This document shows positions 8,508 to 15,831 of a stretch of 40,283 nt of DNA, piece after piece. The first letter of the stretch is position 1. Each line of letters begins with the position of its first letter. The notes beneath the pieces were generated by a model. The model saw nothing but the letters and a program-made list of their open reading frames with translations, was not told where the DNA came from and ran no database searches. Source of the DNA: a virus. Made by a program: the position numbers and the translations under genes. Location: IMG/VR virus record IMGVR_UViG_3300044533_001663, positions 1 to 40,283 of that record. One strand, given 5' to 3'.

Positions 8508-9625
8508 TGCCGGGCCTGATCATCGTCGACCCCGAGGCGTGGGGCGGCGGGGCAGACCCCCTCACCGCCCCCACCCCGCCCACACAGGGCCCGCCCGAGC
8601 CCGTCGGCACCACGTCGGTATCCCTGACGTGGACGCACCCGACCGCCCCGGCCTCGGGCATCACCTACACCCTCACCGCGACCGACGTCACCACCGGCGA
8701 CCCTGTCACCCCGTCGTCGGGCAGCGGCCTCGGGCCGTGGGTCCTGCCTGTCACCGATGGGCAGGGGATCATCTGCACGCTGACCGTCACCCGGACCGCT
8801 GACAGTCAGGCGGTGCCAAGCCTGCCGTACTACGCCTCGGTGGAGGCCAGCAGCAGCATCCCCGGCGCGTGGACCAAGATCGGTGACGTGAATTTTGTCG
8901 GCGCGACCGCGCAGACCTTCACGACGACCGGCGACAAGACGGTCACCCTCGCCAACGCCTCGACCGTCACCGTCAACGCCACGATGAGCGTCGGCACGAT
9001 CACCACCGGCACGGCAGGCGTCGACGCCACCCGCGGCCTGATCGCCGACGTCCCCGGTGCGGTAGCCTCGACCGCCTACCGCCTGCGCGCCGCGATCCCC
9101 GTCAGCCCGAGCGTCGGCAGCACCGATGACGTGCTCGTCTTGGTGCGCTGGCGCGTCAATATGGCCACGGGCACCGGCCAGCGCGCCCTGACCGGCGTCA
9201 CGATCGTCGGCGGCAGCGAGGCCAACGCCGAGTTCTCGGGTGCGGTGTGGCAGAACACCGCCGGCAACCTCGTGAAGCTCCAAAGCCGCAAAGGCTTGTC
9301 GGTGGCCGATGTTGCCGCGTCCGTTCCCACCGGCTGGCGCGACGGAACCACGCTGGTTCAGACCGACGTGCGCGTCGTGGGCAAGGCCCGGACGTTGTTT
9401 GCGACCGGCGGCACGCGCAACCCTGACAGCGGATCGGCAACCTACCTCGCCGACATCGGAGGGGATAGCAGCGGGCCGAACGCAGGCTTGGAAGCGCCGC
9501 TCTTTAGCGGGTCGACCATCTACGTCCAGCTCTACAGTTGGAACGGCGCGGCATCCGGCGGCGCGTGCTCAACCGCAATCGAGCGCATCCAGATCTTCGA
9601 GCGCACCACCTCCCGCGTCCCCTGA
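8507..9625 (+). CDS. Appendage protein with fibronectin type III-like domain
   Basis: This 372-residue protein has an N-terminal Pro-rich leader. A fibronectin III-like unit spans about residues 28-105: TSVSLTWTHP, then a Y-T-L-T strand and a C-T-L-T-V-T strand. The remaining roughly 260 residues are beta-rich and could form a jelly-roll-like head. Such proteins decorate tails or capsids and may contact the host surface. The start ATG overlaps the previous stop. It lies in the appendage cluster that precedes the lysis genes. Confidence 0.65.
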   Translation: MPGLIIVDPEAWGGGADPLTAPTPPTQGPPEPVGTTSVSLTWTHPTAPASGITYTLTATDVTTGDPVTPSSGSGLGPWVLPVTDGQGIICTLTVTRTADSQAVPSLPYYASVEASSSIPGAWTKIGDVNFVGATAQTFTTTGDKTVTLANASTVTVNATMSVGTITTGTAGVDATRGLIADVPGAVASTAYRLRAAIPVSPSVGSTDDVLVLVRWRVNMATGTGQRALTGVTIVGGSEANAEFSGAVWQNTAGNLVKLQSRKGLSVADVAASVPTGWRDGTTLVQTDVRVVGKARTLFATGGTRNPDSGSATYLADIGGDSSGPNAGLEAPLFSGSTIYVQLYSWNGAASGGACSTAIERIQIFERTTSRVP

Positions 9626-9633
9626 GGTAGCCC

Positions 9634-9831
9634 ATGCAGATCAGCAACCTGCGCGCCGTCACCCTCGCCGATGAAGCCGGCGAGCGCGTGCGCCCTGCCT
9701 TTGAGAGCCTCGTCGATGAGCACTGCCCGGCGCTCTACAGCACCGACCCCGCGACCGTCGCCGCCGCCAAAGCCGCCATCGCCGACGTGATCGCCGACGC
9801 CATCGTCGCCAGCGGCATCGGCGCCCCGTGA
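9634..9831 (+). CDS. Hypothetical protein, 65 aa
   Basis: This is a small acidic helical protein with an Ala-rich C-terminal helix. It starts nine bases after the appendage gene, and its stop overlaps the GTG of the next gene (GTGA), so it belongs to the same transcript. No known domain was recognised. Confidence 0.5.
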   Translation: MQISNLRAVTLADEAGERVRPAFESLVDEHCPALYSTDPATVAAAKAAIADVIADAIVASGIGAP

Positions 9832-10142
9832 CCACTCCCGACCCCATCGCCGCCCTCGCGCTGCGCGACTGCGGCCCCAGCACCCCCGGCGCACCCGTGC
9901 GGGACCACCTGCCGGCGCACCTGAGCGCCGACGCGCGCGCGGTCTGCCTCGCCCGGCTGGCACACGGTGAAGCCCTCTACGGCGCGCCGCTGGCGATCGG
10001 GTGGGAGCCCGCGCCCGTCGAGGCGGTGCAAGAGGCCGCCGACCTCGTGACCTACCTCGTGGCTGCGCGGGCGGGCGAGGGGCGGGTGCGGGACGCTGTC
10101 GAGCTTCTCAACGCCTTGATGCGGGATGGGGTTCGCCGATGA
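9828..10142 (+). CDS. Hypothetical protein with a YG-PL and QEAADLVTYL pattern
   Basis: This 104-residue protein starts with GTG overlapping the previous stop. The central segment HGEALYGAPL followed by VQEAADLVTYLVAA resembles a widespread family of small phage proteins in which a Gly-x-x-x-Tyr-Gly loop precedes an acidic helix that ends in a Tyr-Leu pair. That helix is reminiscent of MazG-like nucleotide pyrophosphohydrolases. The full set of MazG metal ligands is not visible, so no enzymatic role is claimed. Confidence 0.55.
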   Translation: MTTPDPIAALALRDCGPSTPGAPVRDHLPAHLSADARAVCLARLAHGEALYGAPLAIGWEPAPVEAVQEAADLVTYLVAARAGEGRVRDAVELLNALMRDGVRR

Positions 10143-10381
10143 CGCCGCCCGTCAAGCTGCGCGCCCTCACCCCCGAACCGGCCGCCGACGTGATCAACGT
10201 GCTGGAGTCAGCCCTTGCGCGAGCCCGCACCGGTGAGCTGCAGGCGGTCGCCATCGCAGGCATCACCGCCGACGGCGCCGCTACCACCGTCTGGGCCGGT
10301 GACCGCTGGGTGGCACTGCTGGGGTGCGCGTTCGATCTGACGTGCCGCCTGCAGTCCGAGGGCAAACCGCCACACCGATAG
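10139..10381 (+). CDS. Hypothetical protein, 80 aa
   Basis: The start ATG overlaps the previous stop. The sequence has the pattern of a common small phage protein: an N-terminal helix containing VINVLESALARA, then an AVAIAGITADG strand-turn and a hydrophobic LLGCAFDL helix. The function is unknown. It directly precedes the endolysin. Confidence 0.55.
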   Translation: MTPPVKLRALTPEPAADVINVLESALARARTGELQAVAIAGITADGAATTVWAGDRWVALLGCAFDLTCRLQSEGKPPHR

Positions 10382-10390
10382 GAGTTGACC

Positions 10391-10840
10391 ATGCCCAGAC
10401 CCTACAGCTTCGGCGGCACATCGACCGCGCGCCTGCTGACCTGCCACCCCCTGATCGTGGCCCTGTTCCAGCGCGTGATCCGGCGGCCGGACCTGCCCCA
10501 CGATCTGACCGTGGTCTATGGCCACCGGACCAACGCTGAGCAGGCCGAGTTGTACCAGAAGGGCCGCCGCGGCATCCCCGGCGAGAAGCCGGTAACGTGG
10601 GTCAAGCCGGGCCGGTCGAAGCACAACGCCGTCCCTGCCGAAGCCGTCGACGTGGTCCCCTTCATCAACGGCGCCGCATCCCCCGCCGACTGGGGCCCGA
10701 TCCGCGCCTGCGCCCCGGTGATCCGTGCGGAGTGGGCGCTGATGCAGGCCGAGGGCCTGACCGGCGGCGCGACCCTGCACTGGGGCGGCGACTGGGACGG
10801 CCCGCCGGACGGGGCGCATTGGGAGGTCCGGGGTGTCTGA
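10391..10840 (+). CDS. Endolysin, M15-type peptidase (L-alanyl-D-glutamate / D-Ala-D-Ala peptidase family)
   Basis: This 149-residue protein carries the zinc-peptidase motifs of the M15 family. SKHN contains H78, AVDVVP contains D87, and the C-terminal AHWE contains H143 and E145. The arrangement S-K-H-N, A-x-D and H-W-E is typical of single-domain phage endolysins that cut peptide stems of peptidoglycan. ATG 10391 is preferred because a TAGGAG Shine-Dalgarno site ends six bases upstream; an in-frame TTG at 10385 is less likely. There is no signal peptide, so release probably depends on a holin encoded just downstream. Confidence 0.88.
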   Translation: MPRPYSFGGTSTARLLTCHPLIVALFQRVIRRPDLPHDLTVVYGHRTNAEQAELYQKGRRGIPGEKPVTWVKPGRSKHNAVPAEAVDVVPFINGAASPADWGPIRACAPVIRAEWALMQAEGLTGGATLHWGGDWDGPPDGAHWEVRGV

Positions 10841-11291
10841 GCCCATCCCGGCGCCGCACCCGCGTGCTACGCTGGCGGCGATGCCACGCCTCGCCCCTCA
10901 CCTCCGCCTCGCCGCCGGTGCCATGGCTGTCCACATCGCAGCCTGCCTCGTCTGCGCAGCCGCCGCCTGGGCGCAGGCGCCTGACCTCGCCCCTGCCGCA
11001 GCCGTCGCCACCGACCCCATCGCCGCCACCCTCCCGCCCGGCTCGCCGTGGTGGGCCGGCGCGCTGCTCGCCGTGGTCGGCGCCGTCGTCGCCGCCGCCC
11101 GCTGGGCCGCGGGGCTGGTCGAGCGCCGGCTGGCCGCCGACGACGCCACCCGCGCCGCCTACCGTGCCGGCATCGAGGGCCGCCTCGCGACCGTCGAGCG
11201 CGAGGCTGTCGAGACCCGGCTGCAGCTCGCCCTCACCCGGCAGGCCCTCGCCCACGTCCGCGACACGCTGCGGGCCGCCGCCGACGACTGA
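10833..11291 (+). CDS. Membrane protein, holin or spanin candidate, with two possible starts
   Basis: The 152-residue product has a hydrophobic segment near residues 25-47 ending in AWAQA, which reads like a signal peptide or first membrane helix. A second membrane segment lies at about 73-92, followed by a charged coiled-coil C-terminus. GTG 10833 overlaps the endolysin stop and has a GGGAGG site six bases upstream. A second in-frame ATG at 10881 is preceded by TACGCT (10868-10873) seven bases upstream, like a leaderless start. Two membrane segments directly after an endolysin suggest a holin; the coiled coil also allows an inner-membrane spanin. Confidence 0.65.
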   Translation: MSEPIPAPHPRATLAAMPRLAPHLRLAAGAMAVHIAACLVCAAAAWAQAPDLAPAAAVATDPIAATLPPGSPWWAGALLAVVGAVVAAARWAAGLVERRLAADDATRAAYRAGIEGRLATVEREAVETRLQLALTRQALAHVRDTLRAAADD

Positions 11292-11332
11292 CCACCTCCA
11301 CCCCGTGCCCGGCGCACCGGGCCGGAGCCTCC

Positions 11333-11545
11333 ATGCTCGCCGTCCAGCCCGCCGCCCCCGCTGTCGCGCCCCTGCACATCGCCCCCGCGCCCACCGAGAG
11401 CCGGCTGCTGACGCGCCTGCGGCTGCCCCGGGCGACCGCGGCGGCGCTGGTCCTGCTGCTCGACGGGGTGTGCGCGGAGCCCGAGCCCCGGCCCGAGCCG
11501 GAGGGGCAGACGCTGCGCCCGGTCGGGCCGCGGGGGCAGGCATGA
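11333..11545 (+). CDS. Small protein, possible lysis accessory
   Basis: This 70-residue protein has a hydrophobic helix around residues 36-50 ending in DGVC, followed by a Pro/Glu-rich tail. The composition recalls small Rz1-like lipoproteins, but the residues before Cys do not make a standard lipobox. A GGAG site lies six bases before the ATG. The stop overlaps the ATG of the next gene. Assignment to lysis is by position only. Confidence 0.45.
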   Translation: MLAVQPAAPAVAPLHIAPAPTESRLLTRLRLPRATAAALVLLLDGVCAEPEPRPEPEGQTLRPVGPRGQA

Positions 11546-11940
11546 GCGCCATCGACACCATCGCCGTGCTCGCCCTCGGCTGGGCCGGCGGCGTGGCGAC
11601 CGCGTGCATCGTGGTCGTCGCGACGCTGCCGCCGCGCGGTGTTTTCCGCGGCCCGGCCGCTGAAGGAGCCCTGATGCCATTCGAGACCGAGCCCCTGCAC
11701 ATCGAAGCCGCGCGCATGTTGCGCGCCCTTGCTGACCACATTGAGGAGGCCGGGGCCTGCAAGGCCTACGTCGCCGCCATCATCGTTGACGAGCCCGACA
11801 ATGCCGCGCACGGCGTCGAGTTCGGAGGCGAAGCGGGCGCCATCGAAGGCGTGCTCGACCGCATCCGGGCCCACCTGGGCGACGCCACGTTCATCCACGC
11901 CGACACCGACTTCGACGCGCTCGACGCGGCGGCCGTCTGA
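11542..11940 (+). CDS. Hypothetical protein with N-terminal membrane segment and internal start
   Basis: The 132-residue reading begins with an ATG that overlaps the previous stop and encodes a membrane helix (about residues 6-28). A second in-frame ATG at 11674 follows a strong AAGGAG site (11663-11668) and would give an 88-residue soluble protein with an acidic alpha/beta composition. There is no stop between them. Either both forms are made or the real gene is the shorter one. The soluble part contains YVAAIIVDEPDNA and a short C-terminal ATFIHADTDFDALD segment. No family was recognised. Confidence 0.5.
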   Translation: MSAIDTIAVLALGWAGGVATACIVVVATLPPRGVFRGPAAEGALMPFETEPLHIEAARMLRALADHIEEAGACKAYVAAIIVDEPDNAAHGVEFGGEAGAIEGVLDRIRAHLGDATFIHADTDFDALDAAAV

Positions 11941-12311
11941 TGGGCCGCCCCGACGTCGACATCGAACCTCCCCGCGTCGTCAGCGTCGTCATCGGCGCCG
12001 CGCTCTACGGCCTCGCTTGGGGGCAGGACCCCGGCAGCGGCGCCGGCTGGCACAGCGCCACCGACCGCGACGTGCCGTCCGAGCGCCTGACCGCGGCCGA
12101 GGTTGCCGCCCTCTTCGCAGCCGCGGCCACCTCTGAAGCTGCGCTGGACGCCGCGCTGACGGTCGGCCCCACGTCCCGCGCGTGGTCGAAGGCCAAGCAG
12201 CGCGCCGAGAACACCGCGCAGGGCGGCGCCGCGGCGCTGCTGACCGCGTGCCGGGCGCGCTACGCGGCGTGGGTCGGGGCGCCGCTGGCCAGCCCGTGGG
12301 TCACGGGGTAG
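11940..12311 (+). CDS. Hypothetical protein, 123 aa, last gene of the late transcript
   Basis: The start overlaps the previous stop (TGATG). The protein has an N-terminal beta strand VVSVVIGAALYGL and then Ala-rich helices with basic residues. No domain was recognised. The gene is followed after 32 bases by a strong hairpin terminator, so it closes the rightward operon. Confidence 0.5.
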   Translation: MGRPDVDIEPPRVVSVVIGAALYGLAWGQDPGSGAGWHSATDRDVPSERLTAAEVAALFAAAATSEAALDAALTVGPTSRAWSKAKQRAENTAQGGAAALLTACRARYAAWVGAPLASPWVTG

Positions 12312-12343
12312 GCTGCGGCACACCCAACGCATGGGCGACTCTG

Positions 12344-12375
12344 GCCCCGGCCTGCTTCGAACAGGCCGGGGCTTT
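12344..12375 (+). terminator. Rho-independent-type terminator of the late operon
   Basis: An 11-bp perfect GC stem (12344-12354 with 12362-12372) encloses a seven-base loop and is followed by TTT (12373-12375). It lies between convergent operons. The T-run is only on the rightward strand, though the hairpin could also slow leftward transcription. Confidence 0.8.
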
Positions 12376-12381
12376 GTGCTG

Positions 12382-12627
12382 TCAGGTCGGCGCCGTCCGC
12401 GCCCTCTCATACAGCCTCCCCGCAGCCCACACCACGCGGACCGCGGCCCACCACACCGCCCCACCCCGTAGCCCGCCCACCGTCAGCAGCAGCCCCACCG
12501 CCTCATGCGCCGCCACCGCCGCCCGGTCGGCGAGCGCCCCGTCCGGCCCCGCGACCGGCGCCCGGAGCAGGCGCGCGGCATCGCGGAGGGTGAGGAGCAG
12601 GGCCTGCCGTGTGCGGTGCGGTGCCAC
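12382..12627 (-). CDS. Hypothetical protein, last gene of the leftward operon
   Basis: The open frame extends further upstream, but that part overlaps the HPPC gene and lacks a start with a good site. GTG 12627 gives 81 residues, with a hydrophobic middle (VGLLLTVGGL then AVWWAAV) that may cross or associate with the membrane, and a basic C-terminus. The start choice is uncertain because the purine run GGGGGAG is very close to the GTG. Confidence 0.4.
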   Translation of the reverse strand: MAPHRTRQALLLTLRDAARLLRAPVAGPDGALADRAAVAAHEAVGLLLTVGGLRGGAVWWAAVRVVWAAGRLYERARTAPT

Positions 12628-12710
12628 GCTCCCCCCGGGCGCACGTCCCCCGGGTGTGGTGGGGGCTCGGGCCTGGGCGGAGTCTACCGCGCGGCAGGGG
12701 CGCGCGGATT

Positions 12711-13301
12711 TCAGCGGGTGACAGCGGCTGCCAGCGACAGTAGCGCCTCCCGAAAAGCGGGCGGCGTGGCGTTCGCCTCGCGTCGCCCGAGCGTCGGTTT
12801 GTTTGCGGCTTTGCCGCGCTGGTCGTGGAAGCCAACCTGATGCGTTCCGACAGGGCGCTCCCAGCGCAGCTCCGCCGGAGCGGCTGGCCCGCGGTAGTAG
12901 AGCCACGTGGCCTTGTTGGCGCGGTGGCCGTAGGCGCTCTGCCACACCTCGCACACCCACCCGCCGCACGGTGTGCCTGACCACCCGAGACCAGTGGGCC
13001 GCGGTAGTCCATGCGCAGCAAAGGCCCGTGTCTTGGCGGGGTGCTCAAGAACACCGCCCCAGGTGCGCACTGCCCCGAGAGCAGCCGCAAAACAGCCGCC
13101 GTCGTTGCCGGGCCGGTTGTGGTCGCCGCCCCATCGCGCGTAGTTCACCGCCGCCATTGAGCCCCACAGTTGGCAGGGGGGATGCGCTACGACCGGCCAG
13201 GGCCCTGCGTAGAGCCGGGCGTCGCGCCCGACAGGCCACGGGTCGACGGCGTCGAGCCCGACGTAGCAGCCATCACCCTGGACGAACAGCGCTGCGATCA
13301 C
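12711..13301 (-). CDS. HPPC-motif phage protein, copy B
   Basis: This 196-residue protein is clearly related to the one at 4158-4721. Shared blocks are RDARLYAGP, PVVAHPPC (Cys43), GGCFAAAL and WGGVLEHP (residues 81-88), then an AYGH segment and LRW near the C-terminal third. The GTG start at 13301 has GGAGG six bases upstream. The family is found in phages but its function is not established. The PPC and EHP blocks resemble parts of cytosine-5 methyltransferase motifs IV and VI, without a visible SAM site. This copy lies among small early or accessory genes, unlike copy A in the tail operon. Confidence 0.72.
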   Translation of the reverse strand: MIAALFVQGDGCYVGLDAVDPWPVGRDARLYAGPWPVVAHPPCQLWGSMAAVNYARWGGDHNRPGNDGGCFAAALGAVRTWGGVLEHPAKTRAFAAHGLPRPTGLGWSGTPCGGWVCEVWQSAYGHRANKATWLYYRGPAAPAELRWERPVGTHQVGFHDQRGKAANKPTLGRREANATPPAFREALLSLAAAVTR

Positions 13302-13380
13302 TCCTCACCTCCATCGCGCCCCATCGGCGCCTCTGCCCTCACGCCCCACCACCCGCCGCGACATGCGGCAGGGGCGGGGC

Positions 13381-13653
13381 TCACCCGCCGACGTGCTCGG
13401 TTGCCTCGCCGCACGGGTGCCGCGGCACCGACGCCACCCACTCGGCGCCGTCGTAGCAGCCCGGGAAGTACACGCGGCCGGCGGTCCACAACGTGAACGG
13501 CTGCCCTGCGGTCCCGCCATAGCCAGCGTCGAACACCACATCGAGCGCAGCATCGTCCAGCGTGCACCCCTCCACGTCCGCCCACGACTCGCCGTGGTCC
13601 TGCATGACCGCGGTGATTTCCTTGCGCCACGTCGTCTTGTCACTGTCGCTCAT
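13381..13653 (-). CDS. Hypothetical protein, 90 aa
   Basis: This is an acidic protein with a Lys/Asp-rich N-terminus and a C-terminal half rich in aromatic residues (WTAGRVYFPGCYDGAEW). It starts with ATG, and this start overlaps the stop of the gene upstream (ATGA). The family is not recognised. The 79 bases between its stop and the HPPC gene start hold no further gene. Confidence 0.5.
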   Translation of the reverse strand: MSDSDKTTWRKEITAVMQDHGESWADVEGCTLDDAALDVVFDAGYGGTAGQPFTLWTAGRVYFPGCYDGAEWVASVPRHPCGEATEHVGG

Positions 13654-13847
13654 GCTCTCTCCCTGCCGGCCCTGCCGGCGCTCCTGTGTGTCCTCGCCGC
13701 CCTACCCCGCCCCACATCGGGCACCGGGGCGGGCTCGGGCTCGCGGTACGCCGCGCCCATGCACCGGACCGTGCACCACGGGGCGGGCCCGGGGCTGCGG
13801 TAGCGGCGGCCGCAGACGGGGCAGGTGGCGGTGATGGGCGCCTTCAT
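13650..13847 (-). CDS. Small zinc-ribbon-like protein
   Basis: This 65-residue protein has CPVC at residues 9-12 and a second pair of Cys (CTVRC) about 16 residues later, a Cys4 zinc-binding pattern, followed by a Pro/Arg-rich basic tail. A GGAGG site lies five bases before the ATG. Both its start and stop overlap neighbouring genes. It may bind nucleic acid, but nothing more specific can be said. Confidence 0.55.
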   Translation of the reverse strand: MKAPITATCPVCGRRYRSPGPAPWCTVRCMGAAYREPEPAPVPDVGRGRAARTHRSAGRAGRERA

Positions 13848-14095
13848 GCCCACCTCCGCGCTGCCGCGGCCCAGCCGTCGGCCCAAGCGATGGCGTCGGC
13901 CTCCATCTTCAGCGCCCATGCCGCGCGCCCTGACCGAGTCGCCGGGTCGGCGCAGTATCCGCAGACCTCCGCCTCCGCATCGGCCCAAACCCACCCCTTC
14001 GACACCAGGAAGTGCGCCCGCAGCCGCGCCTTCGCCGACGTGCGCCGCCCGCCGGGGCGGACCCGCAGGCGGCGGTGGTGCCAGGGGCGCGTCAT
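13844..14095 (-). CDS. Hypothetical basic protein, 83 aa
   Basis: The protein has a strongly basic N-terminus, then a Trp/Ala-rich helical region with a lone C-x2-C (CGYC). The start and stop overlap neighbours by 4 bp. The function is unknown. Confidence 0.45.
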   Translation of the reverse strand: MTRPWHHRRLRVRPGGRRTSAKARLRAHFLVSKGWVWADAEAEVCGYCADPATRSGRAAWALKMEADAIAWADGWAAAARRWA

Positions 14096-14466
14096 GGCTG
14101 GCCCCCTCGGCGCGTGGCGGCCTCAAGGGCGGCGATGAGGGCGTCGGCCTCCGTCTCGCCATAGGCATCGGCCGGGATGCGCGGCACGAACCAGTCGCCG
14201 TCCGGGTGAGGAACGAAGCACCACGCCACACACAGGGTCGGGCAGGCCCACACCTCGCGCACGGCGGCGAGCAACACGCCGACGGTCGCGGGGTCGGTGA
14301 AGTCGGGCTCTTCGCCGATGTTCTCGTCGGCGAAGGTGACACCCGACTGGCTCGCCCACAAGCCGGCGCCGAGAACGCGGGCGCCATGCGTCGACAGCAT
14401 CCCCGGCCGCCACACAGGCAGCCCCAGCGCGGCGCAGGCGGCGCGGTAGCGGTCGGCTGCGGTCAT
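14092..14466 (-). CDS. Hypothetical protein, 124 aa
   Basis: ATG 14466 is chosen because it overlaps the stop of the gene upstream. A longer in-frame reading is Arg-rich shadow sequence. The protein is alpha/beta, with GMLSTHGARVLG, an acidic DENIGEEPDF loop, and a C-terminal helix. The pattern is that of uncharacterised phage proteins. No catalytic motif was identified. Confidence 0.5.
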   Translation of the reverse strand: MTAADRYRAACAALGLPVWRPGMLSTHGARVLGAGLWASQSGVTFADENIGEEPDFTDPATVGVLLAAVREVWACPTLCVAWCFVPHPDGDWFVPRIPADAYGETEADALIAALEAATRRGGQP

Positions 14467-15026
14467 GCGCCCTCCACGGGGCGGACGTGGGCGCCGGCGG
14501 CGATGTCCTCGATGCACTCCTCAAGCATCTCCACCGCCTCTGGCCAGCCACGCGGGGCAGCGTACGCGAGCTGAGCACGCAGCGCGCCGAGCACCGCCGC
14601 CCGCTCAGCCGCCGCCCCCTCCTCCCGCGCGGTGGCCAGCGCGGCCTCGGCGACGTGCGCCCCGTTGTACAGTTCGTGCGCGAGAACGGCACCGGCCGCA
14701 TCGGTGCGAATGAGGGCACCCATGCACATCACGCAGGCGCCATCGGCATCGGGCCCGGCGAAGTGCTCCGGCCCGCAGTGCGGGCAGGCGAGAACCAGCG
14801 CGGCCTCAGCAGCCTCGGCGCGGGCGATGGCAATGGCGAGGTCGGCGCGCAGCCCGGCGGCCGGGTCGATCTTCGGCACGGTGGACCACACCTCCCACGC
14901 CACGCGGCGCCCTTCAGCCTCTGCCTCTTCGCGGGTCGCACGCACGCCGCTGTACACGGCGTCGTCGGCGTCAACTTCCCAGCGCCAGCCGGCAGCGGTG
15001 CGGTTGATGGTTGGGTTCGGCTTCAT
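14463..15026 (-). CDS. Hypothetical protein with Cys-pair ribbon, 187 aa
   Basis: The N-terminal part (residues 1-55) reads like a small beta-beta-alpha domain with WRWEVD and EEAEAEGRR. A Cys4 ribbon follows, with CPHC (about residues 83-86) and CVMC (about 100-103), then a long Ala/Glu-rich helix. An AGGAG site lies upstream of the ATG. The combination suggests a nucleic-acid-binding or adaptor protein, which is only an inference. Confidence 0.5.
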   Translation of the reverse strand: MKPNPTINRTAAGWRWEVDADDAVYSGVRATREEAEAEGRRVAWEVWSTVPKIDPAAGLRADLAIAIARAEAAEAALVLACPHCGPEHFAGPDADGACVMCMGALIRTDAAGAVLAHELYNGAHVAEAALATAREEGAAAERAAVLGALRAQLAYAAPRGWPEAVEMLEECIEDIAAGAHVRPVEGA

Positions 15027-15232
15027 CGGCTCGTCTCCTGTCGGGTGTGGTGCCGCGCCACCGCGTGCGACGCGGCCTCGGCGGCGGTGAGGGCGCCGCA
15101 CAGGGCGGCGATGGCGACGACTCCGGCGAGGGCCAGCCACAGGACGTGGTGCAGGGCGCGCAGCCGGTCCTCGGCGGCTTTGCGCGCGGCGTTCTCGGCG
15201 ATGTAGAGGGCCTGCCAGTCGGGCGCGGTCAC
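15023..15232 (-). CDS. Small single-pass membrane protein
   Basis: This 69-residue protein starts at GTG, overlapping the previous stop. It has a charged N-terminal helix and one membrane segment (about residues 30-50). The size and topology fit a phage membrane accessory or superinfection-related protein, but nothing shows which. Confidence 0.45.
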   Translation of the reverse strand: MTAPDWQALYIAENAARKAAEDRLRALHHVLWLALAGVVAIAALCGALTAAEAASHAVARHHTRQETSR

Positions 15233-15426
15233 TCCTCCCCCTCGCCGCCGTCGGCATCGTCGGCGCTCTCGTCGCTATCGTCAGCCTCCTCGCCGCCGCA
15301 GGCCGAGCACTCCCCGCACGGGTCGCCGTGCGTCGGGCTGCAGGTGCGACCGGCCCTGCCGTCGTAGCGGTCGCTCTCGTCGTACTGGGGGATGCTGTCA
15401 TCGCCCCACGCGCTCCATCGGCTCAT
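15229..15426 (-). CDS. Small acidic Cys-rich protein
   Basis: This 65-residue protein has CGECSACG in the middle, an earlier single Cys, and a very acidic C-terminus of Asp, Glu and Ser. Its strong negative charge is that of a DNA mimic or metal-binding protein, but no family was recognised. The ATG has GGAG upstream. Confidence 0.45.
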   Translation of the reverse strand: MSRWSAWGDDSIPQYDESDRYDGRAGRTCSPTHGDPCGECSACGGEEADDSDESADDADGGEGEE

Positions 15427-15511
15427 GTCGTCTCCGTGCCCCTCGGGGCGGTGGTGGGTGGCCTGCGCGGCGTGCGCAGGTGCTGGGGCCTCTCGGCGGC
15501 CCCGTGGCCAG

Positions 15512-15775
15512 TCAGTCCTGCTCGGCCGGCAGGATCGCGCGCCACGCGGCGCAGGTGTACTCGTCTCCGGCCCCCGCGCGAGTGATGATGGTGCCGGCAG
15601 GGAGCCGCATGGGCGAGCTGGTACCGCGCGGCCCGCCGGGCTGGCTCCACGCCTCGGTGCCGAGCGTGTGCGGCCCGGCGCCGAAGATGTGCCGGTGGCC
15701 GCGCCCGCGGGCGTCGTCGGCGATGGCGAAGGAGTGGCCGCAGTCGGTGCGGATGATGATGGTCTTGTCACTCAT
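15512..15775 (-). CDS. Hypothetical protein, 87 aa
   Basis: The reading starts at ATG 15775 with MSDKTIIIRTDCGHSF, a beta hairpin with a CGHSF turn, and ends with a helix containing CAAW. An upstream in-frame extension overlaps the neighbouring gene and is unlikely. The function is unknown. Confidence 0.5.
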   Translation of the reverse strand: MSDKTIIIRTDCGHSFAIADDARGRGHRHIFGAGPHTLGTEAWSQPGGPRGTSSPMRLPAGTIITRAGAGDEYTCAAWRAILPAEQD

Positions 15776-15831
15776 GGTCGTATCCGTGGCGCCTCTCGCG
15801 GCGGGCGCCGGGCCGGTGGGTGAGGTGAGGC

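Noticed and set aside
12309-12314. TAGGCT as another -10 element
   Set aside because: The TAG is the stop codon of the gene ending at 12311 and a terminator follows at once, so a promoter here would have no gene.
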